DNA from: Channallabes apus
Taxonomy: Eukaryota > Chordata > Actinopteri > Siluriformes > Clariidae
Reading direction: 5' to 3'
Length of the DNA: 64,000 bases
Assembly: GCA_030522415.1 (NCBI GenBank)
Contig: CM060104.1
Coordinates: 12,973,229 to 13,037,228 of the forward strand
Positions within the stretch are counted from its first letter, which is position 1; every line of letters begins with the position of its first letter. Below the pieces are notes generated by a model that did no database searches, was not told where the DNA came from, and was given only the letters and a program-made list of their open reading frames with translations. Both the position numbers and the translations under genes were made by a program. Of this stretch, positions 35,175 through 47,686 are shown piece after piece.

Positions 35175-36723
35175 TATAATACAGTCAAATTGTACTTATA
35201 AAGATGTCCCCACAGTGAAAAACTTTGCTTCTATCATTATTATTGTAGCATGGAGACTGCACCATTATGGTTAATTTCAAAGTTTTTCTCAGGTTCAATG
35301 ACAAAGCAGATTTTTCTTCAAAACTATTTATTGCATTGTTTATGTTGTTTACAGTCAACACATCAACATACAATAAAATGTAAACATGAGATCTAAACTA
35401 AAAATTGTGCTCCCTGTGCTGGTGCTGGCAATATCATCTCTTTGTTCTGCTGTCTCCGGCTCCCTCCCTGGTCCTGAATCTGCCCCTTCCTCTACTCTCA
35501 CTGTCTCAGAACAGACTGACTCCTGAAGCAGAAAATAATGCAGGAAAAGATGTTTTCCATACTCATAATAACTAACTTGTTTACATTACACTTGCTAAAT
35601 TGAAAGATCATACTGTAAATTGGTGAGCCTATTACTTTCTACTAAACAGCCACAACTCAAAAAACATTAAAGAAATTGTTCACCCCCCAAAAATGTAAAA
35701 AAAATCTGTCATTATCCCTTCAATAAAAGCACCACACTTACCCAACACTGTCCATCTGATTGACCCTGGTCTACCTGTCCCTCAATAATTTCTGTCTCCT
35801 TTGCCTGTGATTGATATTGTGACATTAGTATTTTCATAAGCACCCATTCTTAAAGCCAAATTGCCTTAATATGTGAACTTGTACTTACTTGGTGTTTAAG
35901 TCACTGAAAAATTATCTTATGTCCATTTATCTAGGACACTGCAAGGCAAGTTTATTTATACTGTAGCACATTTCATACACAATGGTCATTCAAATTGCTT
36001 TACATAAAGAAAGTAAAACTATCAAAAAATAATCACAACAATAGAAACAAGGAATAAAAAAAGGTTAAAAATTGTATTTAAAATTAATTAAGACACTTAG
36101 AACAGAATGGATATTGATTATACAAAAATATACAATTCGGACTAGGCACAGTGCTCATTTAGTAAATGTACAGCTAAACAATATGCTAATTGTGGCCGTT
36201 AATGTTAAGTTAACATTATGCCAAGTCGTCACAAATAAAACACTGCATGGGAAACGGTGTTTGTCGTGTTAGTTGCAGTGCACTATGCAACAAGCCATTG
36301 TAAACAAGATAACGTTAACTAGATAAGTAATAATTTAATCGCTAATATAGCAGATTCATGGAAAATTACGTCGGTAATCAGCATTTTTGCCGCAACTAAT
36401 TTATGAATGAGTCTGCATCAAATATATTAAAGAGAATCGCTTTATTTACAGTGAATAAAATACCCGACTTGAACTGGGAAAGCTGGCAGTGGGCCAAACC
36501 ACTGTGAGGAAGCAGAGGGGGAACCCAACTGTTTCTAAATGAATTTTTTGCGGGGTTTTTTTTCTACTTACACAATTATCTTAGGTCTACATACATATAT
36601 TTTTTCACAATAGAGAATGCGTTTTTATTTTTTTTTTTGGGGAGGGGGCGGGGGGGGGGGGCAACCCGTGGATTGTGGGGGACATGTCCCCCCCGTCCCC
36701 GTCCCCCGGGATTTACGCCCCTG
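35175..36723. other. Right half of the hAT element, non-coding
   Basis: AT-rich. 35,942-36,070 (caaggcaagtttatttat...) looks like the tail of a LINE-derived repeat common in fish. A G-rich run lies at 36,636-36,661. No gene beyond the fragments described for the hAT element. Confidence 0.4.
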
Positions 36724-36902
36724 GCCTCAAGTGCCCTTTTTTCTGTGTATGTGCGTATGGAGCCCTGTCTTTGCCCCTCAACAATAAAATGTAACTATTA
36801 ATCTCAATTTTGCTAAAAAAAAGGATCTGGCTTGCATCAGTCACATGCCTGCCATTAACCAATGCTCGCCCTTGAGGGCAGGTACGAGCACGCAAATTCT
36901 CA
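36724..36902. repeat. Inserted sequence, right part
   Basis: Second hAT target copy, then the continuation of the sequence at 33,175-33,467. Ends just before the second copy of the 41-bp repeat. Confidence 0.55.
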
Positions 36903-37975
36903 CGGTTTTGAGAATTAGACCATCCAGCTAAGATCAATATTATGTCGTTGATTGATAAAATCTGGATTAAGGATATTTTATTTTGTTTTATTTATTTAAT
37001 TTGTATTTTTCATCTTCCCCCCTGAGGGATTGCCACCTTATTGTGGTCAGGGGGTTTGCGTGCCTCAATGCTTGGATGTTTACCGATGGCTCAAGGGAGG
37101 TGTGTCTGTGTGTGTGTGTGCGTGTGCGCTGCAGCCTGTCCTTTTTTCAGCGGATTTGTCCGCTACCGCGGATCAGTTTATCAACTTGTAATATATACAT
37201 TTTAGGAATATATTAACATGTGCAGACATCATTATATGTTGAATGGAACTTGTAAGCCTTTGAATGGTGTTAAAAATACTTGCAAAACAAGTATTGCAGC
37301 CATACATTGGAGGGAACTTCTGAGGTGGTCAGTGATTGATGGCACGGTCGGTCGGAGGGGGTTGTGATCACACCTATAGATCTTTTGTTCTAGGCTATCG
37401 GTCAAATATCTCTCCACTTGGAAGCAAAAACATGCAAGGGATTTCAGCATCTCGACACACATACTAAGCTGTTTATAAAGTAGATACTGTTTGTTTTTTC
37501 ATTTTGTAATCTTTCCCGTGTTTACCGTGTACTGTATGTATATTCATTTTTTAATGAATTACTGTAAATAAACTACACATTCCGTTACCAGAAATGACTT
37601 TTCTGTTTTTTGTGTGTGCTAAACTAAACTTCAGGGTCAAAGTAATATCGATTTTATTTGAAAAGTATTATATATTTACAATGCTGATAAGTTCAAGCTT
37701 AGATTCATATATAAACTGCTTCAAAGTCTTTCCAATACGTGACCGCTGAAATCCGACAGACGCAGGGCTCAAGGGAGGTGTGTCTGTGTGTGTATGTGTG
37801 CGCGTGTGTATGTGTGTGTGTGCGCGTGCGCTTCAGCCTGTCCTTTTTTCAGCGGATTTTTCCGCTACCGCAGATCAGTTTATCAACTTGTAATATATAC
37901 ATTTTAGGAATATATTAACATGTGCAGACATTTATTTGAGGGTGTGCTGCCCTCTCTTGCCCCTACGTAGAGCCT

Positions 37976-38006
<31 letters not shown>

Positions 38007-38010
38007 GCTT

Positions 38011-38060
<50 letters not shown>

Positions 38061-39345
38061 ATATAAATACACATTTGAAATCTGCATCTACATTTTCTGT
38101 TACAAGTATAGAATTAGGTTCAGCTGAGACTCATGATCAATGGTGTGAGGGTACTTATGTAGTGATAATTAGTTTCAGCCAAATCATTAAAACTAACATT
38201 GGTCTATGACACTCTTGAGAGGGGATATGAAGGTGTTATTCATTTATTTATTCTCTACAAGGGTGCAAACTACAGTACAGACCAAACTATAACTTTCTCT
38301 TACTACTATAAAAATTCTAAATATAAACAAACAAAATACAGCTTTTTTTCCTCAGAGGTAAACGGAAAAGTGAAGTTGTTCAGCTGTCACTGCAGCTTCT
38401 TCAAAGTCTTCCCACTCCGTGACCACTGAAATCCGACACGACACCACGTTAGGCTACGTCTTGACTCATTTGTATACCGACGGTGATTGGATGTTTCCCA
38501 AGGGCTCAGGGGAGTGTGTGTGTCTGTGTGTGTGTGTCTATGTGTGTGCGTGTGCGCGCGTACTTCTTCTACTGTTCTAAAAACTCTAAATATAAACAAA
38601 CAAAATACAGCTTTTTTTTCAGAGGTAAACGGAAAAGTGAAGTTGTTCAGTGTCACTATGCAGATGTTACACTCAGTGGAGTTACCGAAATCTTTGGTTT
38701 AGTTCTCATTGAGTTGCCACACATCATTTCCACATTTCACTCGCTTTTATTACTCTTATGTGAGCATAAACAGTGAACCACTTTCCCGTCGAATGAAACG
38801 AGGCACAATCGTGGTGTTTGCTTCGGTTATGACATAGCATAGTTTATTTTCTGCTGTGGTAGATCTGAATATTTATTCAAACACAATAATAAAGCTTTAT
38901 ATCCTCAGGAGGGCTCAGTACATTGTTTTAGCGATAGTTTCACGGGAAGCGAGTTCAGAACTAATCTAAAAAAATAAAAAAACCATCCGAAGCTTCAAAT
39001 AGAATGAACGAACTAATGAATTTTCTTAAAACGTTAGAAAATTAAGTAGAGCTAAATCCCTAAATCTCCTTATAAAATATCGCTGATTATCAATGCGAGA
39101 ATGAATGGCGAATTGTCATATGGCGAGGGATAGGCTTCAGTGAAATTGATATAATTGATTATATACAGTATATCAATTACATATATCAGACGTGTGTGTG
39201 TCATTTTAATTCAAATGAACATTTTAATGCTTTCTGATACACTTATCAACTTATCCACATACACTTATCAACACAAACTCTCCGTGCACGCACACACAAT
39301 CTCTAAAAAATTTATATTAATAACATACATATACAAATAAACAAA
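36903..39345 (+). repeat. Repeat R3, copy A, main piece
   Basis: Shares long stretches with 49,200-49,899, 51,968-52,980, 54,315-56,540 and, inverted, 58,700-61,260. A segment at 37,092-37,228 is repeated at 37,770-37,931 around about 540 bp. It contains CA and TCTA microsatellites at 37,978-38,059. Two frames recur between copies (37,462-37,232 minus, MCVEMLKSLACFCFQVERYL; 38,199-38,429 plus, YDTLERGYEGVIHLFILYKG); neither matches a family I know. Confidence 0.7.
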
Positions 39346-39569
39346 TGTACGTGTAATAAAAGTAGACGTGATGTCAGTACTCGCCCAGCAAACCAGCCTT
39401 TTGCAGCGGCTTAAAACGTATGAATTATCTTCAAATATACAAAAAAAAAGCGAAAAGACACTCGATTATTTTGCATAGGTTATTTGTTTAATTCAAAAAG
39501 TTCGTAAAAACACTTTAAAACGAGAGAAAATCTGTTAAAATCCTCGTTCGCCTTCTCAGCGTTAGGTTG
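39346..39569. other. No feature seen
   Basis: AT-rich sequence between R3 and a retroviral LTR. Confidence 0.3.
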
Positions 39570-39996
39570 TGTGGTGGAAATTCTGAAACCAATATAAAGA
39601 CAAGTAATCCATACACTGGGTAAGAGCAAAGTAACAAAGGTTTTATTTTAAACTTCTGCAGAAGGACCAGTCTCATACAGCAAACAGTTGCAGCATAGAG
39701 AAAGGTGATCTCTTTCTCTAGCTGACCTATTTTATACACAAACATCTCTGTTAACATAATCAACGCCCCGTACGTGAAGTTCCTGCATTCAAACTCATGA
39801 CTCTTTATCTGCCCCAGACTAGATGTCCATACCTTATCATTTATTCAGGGACAACTACAATCAGGTTGTTTCTATTCTGTTCTCGGCCTTGTGTCTCTAA
39901 GCTTCGACAAACAAGTCAAACTTCTAACGTCTACGTTACACACTTACTACAAGGATCAGAATTAATACATAATTAAAATATGATTTTTCCATTACA
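39570..39996 (-). repeat. 3' LTR of the second retrovirus relic
   Basis: On the minus strand it begins tgtaatggaaa and ends tttccaccaca, giving short inverted ends with TG...CA. 427 bp. The forward aaggttttattttaaac at 39,638 gives a minus-strand aataaa-like signal. Confidence 0.72.
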
Positions 39997-40012
39997 ATTT
40001 CCCCCTTTTGTC
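39997..40012 (-). promoter_or_regulatory. Polypurine tract
   Basis: Minus strand reads acaaaagggggaaat immediately before the LTR. A similar purine run (aaaagggggaat) occurs at about 42,213-42,225, within the env region. Confidence 0.75.
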
Positions 40013-40383
40013 ATTCTATGACAACCTAAATATTTTAATTCTACAATTCAAAACAATACTAATAAGCTATGCATTAGGTAAATTTCATCAGATATTGTCT
40101 CTCCAACCTGGGTTTTTAACAACATCACCACTAGCACTCTAATGCACACAGAGGACACTACAGCTGTCTTTATGGGGACAGACCCCTGACACAAAAGCAT
40201 AAAAAAAAATTTGCAACCTACTTAAATATACATGCTTGACATTTCTCTAAAGATTTACATTATGTCTTCTTCCATATCATGATCTAAACATTCAAAATGA
40301 TAGTCACCGGAATTTTGAACTCTGTCAGAAGTCGGGTCGTCCCAGTCCGTTTTCCGTTTTATGTTGTCAGTCTGTCTTAACAT

Positions 40384-42464
40384 TTAATAATTTACTGTGT
40401 TCAGAACTAGTCCCTGTATACATCTGCAAATACAGGGTGTTATACAGAGGCCTAACAAGATTATAATCCCAATTGGTAAAACACTATAAACCAGCCAATA
40501 ACCCCAGCCTCCCCATAATTGCGTTAACCACGAGATCCAAGACTCTACTTGGGGAGGTGGTTGCAAAGCCTTCTTCATGCGGTTTATGATGTTGCTGATA
40601 TTCTGATGATCGTCATTGAAAGGCGTGAAAGGCCTTTACGGTGTCATTTTTTAGTATTAGTAACATGTATGCTAAACCATTTACCTTGTTTAGGGCTACA
40701 GCTGTTCCTCCGCCGAGGAAGAGTGACCAGCCTACATTTGCTCCTGGGCTAGTCCATGGGTTTCCTAAGGTGTAACCATGAAATTTAATAGGGACATCTC
40801 TTTTTCTTCGATTCTCTGACATCCGTGGCCCCCACGGATTTTCTGTGTGTACTGACACACTAGGAGTTACATATGCAGGATAACATGAGCCTGTCCAATT
40901 GAAATTTCTTAATAGGCAATGGGGAGCAATAGCTCCCTGGGGCATCAAAACGTAGGTTATTGGAATAATTACACTCAGGGACTGCTGGGTTTGGCCTCCC
41001 TGTTTGTTTGTAGTATTCAGATATCTGTAAGATGGCCATGGTGGTTATCGGTATAATACAAGACGTGTTGTCTGCATTTGCTTCTGCTCCTGTGACATTA
41101 TTTAGGGGCAGTGCTACCCAGCCCGAGGACATGACATGGCATACACAACACAAGAGGTTGTGTATGTCTGTTATATTACCAGCAATGTCTAATGATAGGG
41201 CACATTCCCAATTTCCCTGCACATCTATTGAGATTAGTGTTATGCCTTTTTATCATGCTGTCTCTTCTCTTTATTCTAGTTAAATGCATGTGGCTTGAGT
41301 TTGTTAAATAGACTTTACCATCGCCATTTCTCTCCGAATTCTCAATAAGTAGGCACATCAGGGTAACCATAACTATTATTATTCCTAAAGTTACCCAAAT
41401 TGCTTTGGGGTGTTTTCTCATTTGTAAGCAAGGGTCCAGTCCAGCTAATTCAATGTCTGTAGTGTGAATAATCTCAGTCACTAATATTCTCCATCCTCTA
41501 AAACAGTCTTCTATCCTGTCAGTAGTTACAACACTTACTTTTAACTCTAATTACTTTTATATGTCAATTCAATTCAATTCAATTTTATTTATATAGCGCT
41601 TTTAACAATGGTCATTGTCTCAAAGCAGCTTCACAAAAATTTAAGAAATTTAACAAAAAAAAAAAATAAATAAATAAAAATTTTTGTGTCACCAATGTTA
41701 CTCAATATGTCACCAATGTTACTCAGTGCTACTGCTACTTTGACACCTTACAATTTCTTCATGTGTTGTCCTCAAATGTAGTGTACTTATTGTTGTGATG
41801 AATTTGATTGGAGAGTCGTGGTTCTGCGTTGTTTCTGTCACTCTAGTTGGTTCTTCTGACCCATGCACTTTGCATGCAGGTGAGGGTCTGTTGGGGTTCA
41901 CAGGAGAGGTTACTAGCACGTCACTGTTCACCCTTGTTGACCTCTGTGTTGTTTTCTCTTAGGTTCTGGAACATGTTTGGGGTGCTGGCGTGTACCCTCA
42001 TCTCTGTTTCCACTACTTTGACTTCTTTTTGTGGTGTTAGGAGCACTGTCAGTGGGCCTGTATTAAAAATAAATCCTCAAAGAGTTTTGCACAATAACAT
42101 AACATTTCATCTTCACAATGTCCTTTTACTTTTCGTGTGCTCTGGCTTCATCTTAATTCCTTTATCTACAGTACAGTATGTTATTAGAAACACAAATGCA
42201 CATACTATCGCTTATTCCCCCTTTTGACACATGGTCCTTACACGTGTGTCAACTTAGCATAGAAGGAAATAGCTTTATAGGTAGACATGGCTTGTGATTG
42301 GGGTCGTACCAAACCCCTTCTGTCAAAACACATCCCGCTTTTCTCCAGAATGTTTCCTCTCCTGGAGTGACTGTAGTTCTGAAGCTCTTCAAGGTTAGCT
42401 GTGGGGGTGAGAGCATTAGACACACACACATGTTATGGGTATAGGAAAGGGGAAGCTTGGCCAC
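40384..42464 (-). pseudogene. Retroviral env relic
   Basis: Broken minus-strand frames in env order. 42,464-42,238: possible surface-subunit N-terminal part (FWRKAGCVLTEGVWYDP). 41,481-41,176: a hydrophobic segment (IWVTLGIIIVMVTLMCLLI). 41,222-40,860: Cys-containing, N-glycosylation-site-bearing surface region (LCCVCHVMSSGWVALPLNN). 40,948-40,613: a basic, furin-like RRKR near ENRRKRD, then a glycine-rich stretch (GWSLFLGGGTAVALNK) resembling a fusion peptide region. 40,578-40,384: W-rich membrane-proximal segment, a hydrophobic span and a Cys-rich tail. A LINE tail (41,565-41,690) and frameshifts interrupt it. Not functional; exact retroviral genus not determined. Confidence 0.65.
41565..41690 (-). 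repeat. Detached 3' tail of an L2-like LINE
   Basis: attcaattcaattttattta...caaagcagcttcac matches 16,470-16,535. An A-rich run and a duplicated caccaatgttactca segment (about 41,692 and 41,712) follow. Confidence 0.65.
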
Positions 42465-42480
42465 GGCCTTCGCTGCTGCA

Positions 42481-44609
42481 TCTGCTTTTCTGAAATAGAA
42501 TCTAATTTGTTAGTTTGAACATTACATTTACACTATTTAAATTTCATGTGCTATAACTATGACAAACTCCTGTTAGCACCTATTTCTCTATCACAAAATA
42601 TTGTTCCATCCACGTTCATTTTATATCCGTATTCTGTAGTGGCGCTTACTGTGGATCAATCCTAGTGGAACAAAGTTGTTTAACAGTGAAAGAAAGGAGT
42701 TAGAGGGTTAGAACTATACATCTTTCCACATTGATATTTATAATTTAGTATTGTACTTTAACCACTCTGTTGCAAATAAGTGTGATTCTTCGCTGTATAA
42801 AAGATACTGAAACTTCATGAACTAGAAATGTCAAATTACTGTAGCCCACTATACATCTTTATTCTATACCTGCCTTCTCAGCTTCTGGTACTGGACATAA
42901 ACACATGGGTGATGCTGCTGCTACAGGATCTGATTTGGCTGAGAAGTGAGATAAAGATCTCATTGTTTTTCTCTCTTTCTCTCTGTTTTTTTTTTTTTTT
43001 CTGCAGCCAGTCTGAAATCATGCAACAATTCTTTTCATCAACAGTTTTTGTAAAAGGCCTTTTAGAACTTGAAATGTCCAATATTAAAGTAGTTTATACT
43101 GCCAAATTTGATTCAATTAAAGATTGTTCTTGCTTCCGGAGTTCAACTAAGTGCACTGTGGGCCAGTAGACCCTTCCCATGAGTGTATAGCTCACTGGGG
43201 CCTCGAGGATTGTATGGATCAAATTAACTTTTCTGCAATAAAACACTTTTACTTTTTACATTTCTACTTTAGCGTCAATTTTCTTATTTGTTTTAGAATA
43301 TTTTGGACTACTACTGTACTTGGATCCAAAGTTTTATCTTGTCCCAAAACAATTTGACCTAAGATATGACTTATGTGCGAATTGTAGCTTTTATATGGTT
43401 TGCTTTATGACCTTGTTCTGCTGGACAATAAGAAGTTGCTGATGTTTACCATGACAACAGCTTTAAAATAAAGAATGAAACACTGGAATTATTTCAGTTA
43501 AAGACTCGGGTAGATAAAGTATGAAGTTTGTAGGGCCTAAATTTTACTTTGGGGTGATCACCGCCAGTTCACTTCCCTTAATTAAACCTACATCGTGCTT
43601 GCCATTAGCCCATACATTTTAGTGAGTAATGATAAATATAAATTCTTTTTAAAAAAGAAAAGAAAAAGGTTCCGCATGCTGATAACTTAATTTTTTCTGC
43701 CTGGCCAGGTCTTGTGACTGTAGGTACTGTATTATATACAGTTCTTTTATACTTTAACACATTATTTTTCAGCATTGCATCAGCATTTGTTTCTCTGTGG
43801 CTGTAATGTAATGTCAGATAAGACGTTCATTCTCAATCACTCTCATTCATACCACATGTCACTCAAACGCCCAATAATTTATTTATTTAGTTATTTTTTC
43901 CCTCATCCTTATTACTTTTATCCAATAACACATTAGGGGTGTCCTACTGTGATTAAGCGACATTACTGTGACACTTTACTGTGCTACATTTTCTCATGTG
44001 CACACTGCTTATCTCTACATTAACTACACATCTGAGCTTATCTTTAAAAAAATGAGGTATGTGACACATATCTAATATCATAATGTGTTTACTGGTATAT
44101 ATTTGTCTATCACCGTAGCATTTACTGAACTCACAGTTGAAGTGCAGAGCTTCCATTCATACACATACAACAGGGGCAACGGATCACATTTCACAAGAGT
44201 GAAATCCTCAGGCTCAATACTGGTTTAGTCTCAAGAGTTTTATACCTAATTTACATATGAAATCTTCACCCCAATAGGTTTACTGGGCAGCAATAAGAGC
44301 AAAAAATCTAAATTTATCATCATGTACACCTGGAAAAAGCCACACGCTTGTCTTTATGAGGCTCTTTTCAGCTGCATGTCCTGAAGTGCCCACAGAGTTC
44401 AGGAATCTGCCACTCTGTTTCACTAAACTGTCAAATTCACACACTTTAATGACTGAATGACCTGCATGGAATGTAGCAAAATGAATTTTGTTTGTCATGG
44501 AGCTGCAATTCCATTGTTGGCATTTTACTGATACTGTATACTTCAAGATCATACGTAGCATGTGTGGATGTTTCTAAGATACAAATGTGAATTGAATCAT
44601 TGAAAAAGA
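42481..44609. other. No gene recognised
   Basis: AT-rich. The longest frames (42,828-43,169 plus; 44,561-44,280 minus) have no motif or repeat support. A T-rich tract followed by ctgcag at about 42,990-43,006 looks like a splice acceptor, but no flanking exon was found. Confidence 0.4.
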
Positions 44610-45848
44610 TACAGATGTCGCCCTTAAAACCCTGCGTGTTTTCCCGCGGGATGCCGCAATTTAGCGTGCGGCGTGCCGCGTCTTGCCGGAGGCAACATTC
44701 GGGAATTTTAAATAAATGTGTTGCGCTTCACTGAATATCCGCCAGATGGCGCATGGAAGGACTTTATCTAAAAGCCGGACCAAGTACAACAATGAATGTA
44801 AGGACGCGGATGAACAGTGCTGAAGCGAACATGAATTTTATTTTGTTTTATAATAGATCTTTCATGATGAATGAGTGTATATGTGCTTCACATTATCAAA
44901 CACAGGCAAAGGAGACAGAAATTATTGAGGGATCCACTGAAAAAAGTAAACCTAGTTTAATGTGTTTATTTTTCTCATTCCATTAGTAAAAAAATAATTT
45001 GCTCTTTTTAACTGAAGTGTCTAATTTATGCTTATGGGTGAATCTTTTTTTTTTTTTAGTATAATGCTGTTTACAGCAGGAAACCAAAGTGAAATATTTC
45101 ATTTTGATCAAGGTACTCTTATTAGGTTGAGTGTGATTTGCGCATGCGCAGTCTTTAGACCATAGTTTTGCCGGTATAATTTTATTTCCGCCTCAAACCG
45201 GAGCATGACGTTGAAACAAGTAAGGAAGGATATCAGAACCTGTATTTCAGTTACTGTTAGTTAAAGCCCCTGATTAAACTTAAATCTAATCCATTCACAA
45301 AGGACATTTCTGCTTCAAACCGTGTCTCATGACCTCATGACGCAGCATTTTCACGGACTGAATCACATGCGGGTGGAGATTCTCAAAGAAAACTCCTTTA
45401 AACCAGGTAAGAAAGCAAACTCATGTCATTTCAATGTTAAATGTATCTCTTCTATGAGCAAATTCATGATTTATGTCAGGAACAACTACTTTGTAGATTG
45501 AGTTTTGTGTCCGTGTTTGCTACTGTAGCTAAAACCACCTATATTACCTGAATTAGCTAACTAACGTGGTGATTTTCAAAAACACCGGAGTTTATACAGT
45601 AAGTCAGCGGCGCCGAAGAAAATAATTATATTTAAGTACCGTTGGTTAACGATGTAAAAATTAATAGGAAAGTGACGTAAACATAGAACAAGCTAATTTG
45701 GAGTGAGTGCTGTTTGTAGTGTACTGCTTTCTATACTTTATACACACTGTAATTAAGATTTGCTAACATAAGAACTTGAGCCAGTCCAATTTTTGTTTTT
45801 ACTTTTTTTTTTTTTTTTTAAAGATCAGTAATGAGTTTCTGAGAATTA
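44610..45848 (+). repeat. Element X, copy 1
   Basis: 1.24 kb, nearly identical in inverted orientation to 57,012-58,274. Head tacagatgtcgccc resembles the head of R2. Contains a 77-codon frame at 44,753-44,986 (MEGLYLKAGPSTTMNVRTRM), an NRF1-like tgcgcatgcgca at 45,139-45,150, and an exon-like segment ending MRVEILKENSFKP|gtaaga at about 45,367-45,411. Part of it (acaggcaaaggagacag) also occurs in the hAT element at about 35,800, so X is probably the 5' end of a hAT-related element. Confidence 0.7.
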
Positions 45849-47686
45849 TACAGATGTCGCCATTAAAAACCTGCGTTTCGAGAAAAGGGATCCCGTGACT
45901 TGCCGCGGCTTTGCGCGGCTGCGTGCGGGAAGCTGTGAACATGCCCTTCATTACCTGTAGGGGGCAGTCGTGTTTCAGTCTGAAGTATTGTGTCTCTACT
46001 GAAGCCGAAAATGTGTGCAAATTAAAGTGCGCATGCGTGTTTGGAGTCGCTGTGCCGGCGCTGTGGATCAGTCGGTTGTGGATCATCACGAAGGTTACAA
46101 CACGGTGTGGCTGCAGCTGGAGTTTGTCGTGTTCGAGGTAAGTTTAGCTTTCTTTTTTGGATGTGATTCTCGCTTTCATGACTCCCAATTAATGTTCATC
46201 TTAATCTCAGGACGTACAATTAGCAATTTCAGTTTTTAATAGTGTGGAGATTCACAAAACACCGTTTTCGTGTAAAAACCTGAACCTACGGAGCCCCCAT
46301 GGGTCCTGTGGTAAATAAATAAATAAATAAAATAATAACGAACCGAGCGCGCGGATTAATACACCGAGATGTGTGTTTCTTACCCCCAACCCGAGTGAAA
46401 ACGGCGTCTTCAGACAAAGCCTCGCCAGTTAGATGCCATTTCTGAACAAACTGAGTCGTGTGTGTTAAAGCATTAAATGGTAAAAGAGCACTAGCAATAA
46501 ACGTTTTTTTTCTGAAGCCGGACTTTATTAATGAGTTACGAGTAAAGAACCTGTACATATGTTCATACAGTATTGACAGCAGCTCTAATTTACTGCGGTA
46601 AAGCCAGCCGCGGTTCAGAAAAACACGGTCAAGCCAGCCGCGATTGATTTTAGTGCGCGCGCATATTACAGCGATTACGGTAGTTTCATGAACAACACAG
46701 AGAGAATGCCCCATATCTGAAAAATGCTGCAGTAAAATAGTTTCATATGTGGTGTGTATATAGTATGGGACGTCCTGAATAAGAACTGATCATTGTTTTT
46801 TTCTACTTATTAGAAATGGGGTCTTTATACCCCTTTAAAATGTAATAATGCCCCATATCTGAAAAATGCTGCAGTAAAATAGTTTCATATGTGGTGTGTA
46901 TATAGTATGCGACGTCCTGAATAAGAACTGATCATTGTTTTTTTCTACTTTTTTTTTTATCATATAATGTGTGTACATTATATGGGATAAAAACTGACCA
47001 TGGCGTTTTATACTTACTAGAATTTATTTTTTCATAGGTCTCTGAAGTGAAATAAAGGCATTTTATTTAACTTTTTTTCCCCATTGTGAACATTTGTTTA
47101 TTTGACCTCTCTTCCAAAGCAGACGTTAATCCTCAATATAGAAAACATTCATTGAAGAATAACTGCTACTTTTGAACAGTAAAACAAAATAAAAATCAAT
47201 TCTGGTATTTAGAAAGACTAAATACATTATTTTGTCTGTTTTCTACGAATTCTGCTGTAACTTATCTACATAAAACAATTATTTGAATGGTGAATATTTA
47301 AGAAAAATATTGTAACAGACAACCGTCAAAGTCACCAATAAATAACACGGATATTAAAGCAGAAATGCAAATAAATAAGCAAGTAAAAATTGACGAGCAT
47401 GTTGTATTATCTCTCAGTCCTGGGCGTCTAAATGAAAAGCGCTCTGAAAGCGCGTTGTCTCTGTGTCGGTCCTGAAACTACCGTAATCACTGTAATATGT
47501 GCGCACACTAAAATCAATCGCGGCTGGCTTGACCGTGTTCTTCTGAACCGCGGCTGGCTTTACCGCAGTTCTAATTTGTCTAAATCGCATTGCAGACAAT
47601 AAAAATAAGTCGAGTCATCCTGTGACCCTACATGCTTAATCTTTGCACACATGATTCTTGCTTCTCACTTTTTCCTTAATCCCTCA
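45849..47686 (+). repeat. Repeat R2, copy 2, interrupted by a MITE
   Basis: Matches copy 1 (28,807-29,667), with 978 bp inserted at 46,592. Carries the same NRF1-like site (46,028-46,037) and splice donor GAG|gtaagt near 46,138. Confidence 0.78.
46592..47569. mobile_element. hAT-like MITE, 978 bp
   Basis: Inverted ends of about 95 bp (actgcggtaaagccagcc at both ends, about 95% alike), flanked by tctaattt at 46,584-46,591 and 47,570-47,577. The same site is uninterrupted in R2 copy 1. An 8-bp duplication points to hAT. The interior has a duplicated segment of about 105 bp (46,706-46,809 and 46,848-46,950) and no gene. Confidence 0.93.

Larger units (their letters stand above)
33476..36723 (-). 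mobile_element. hAT-like transposon containing Tc1 copy b
   Basis: Ends catgggcgtaaat and atttacgcccctg are inverted copies (one mismatch in 13) and are flanked by gcctcaag at 33,468-33,475 and 36,724-36,731, the 8-bp duplication expected of hAT. Total 3,248 bp, of which 1,618 bp is Tc1. On the minus strand 35,520-35,378 encodes REPETAEQRDDIASTSTGST, a fragment shared with the palindrome arms. 35,787-35,830 resembles part of element X. No hAT transposase catalytic core was found. Confidence 0.88.
39570..42480 (-). mobile_element. Second endogenous retrovirus relic: env and 3' LTR only
   Basis: Minus-strand order env, polypurine tract, LTR. No gag, pol or 5' LTR to the right, so only the 3' third survives. 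Its LTR is unrelated to that of the 4.3-12.7 kb provirus. Confidence 0.75.

Noticed and set aside
38483..38776. Val/Cys-rich frames over GT repeats
   Set aside because: Translation of a GT microsatellite (VCVCVC); similar frames at 52,408, 56,094 and 63,769 have the same origin.
42828..43169. 113-codon plus-strand frame with a hydrophobic start
   Set aside because: Contains poly-T-derived phenylalanine runs and no recognisable domain or repeat support.
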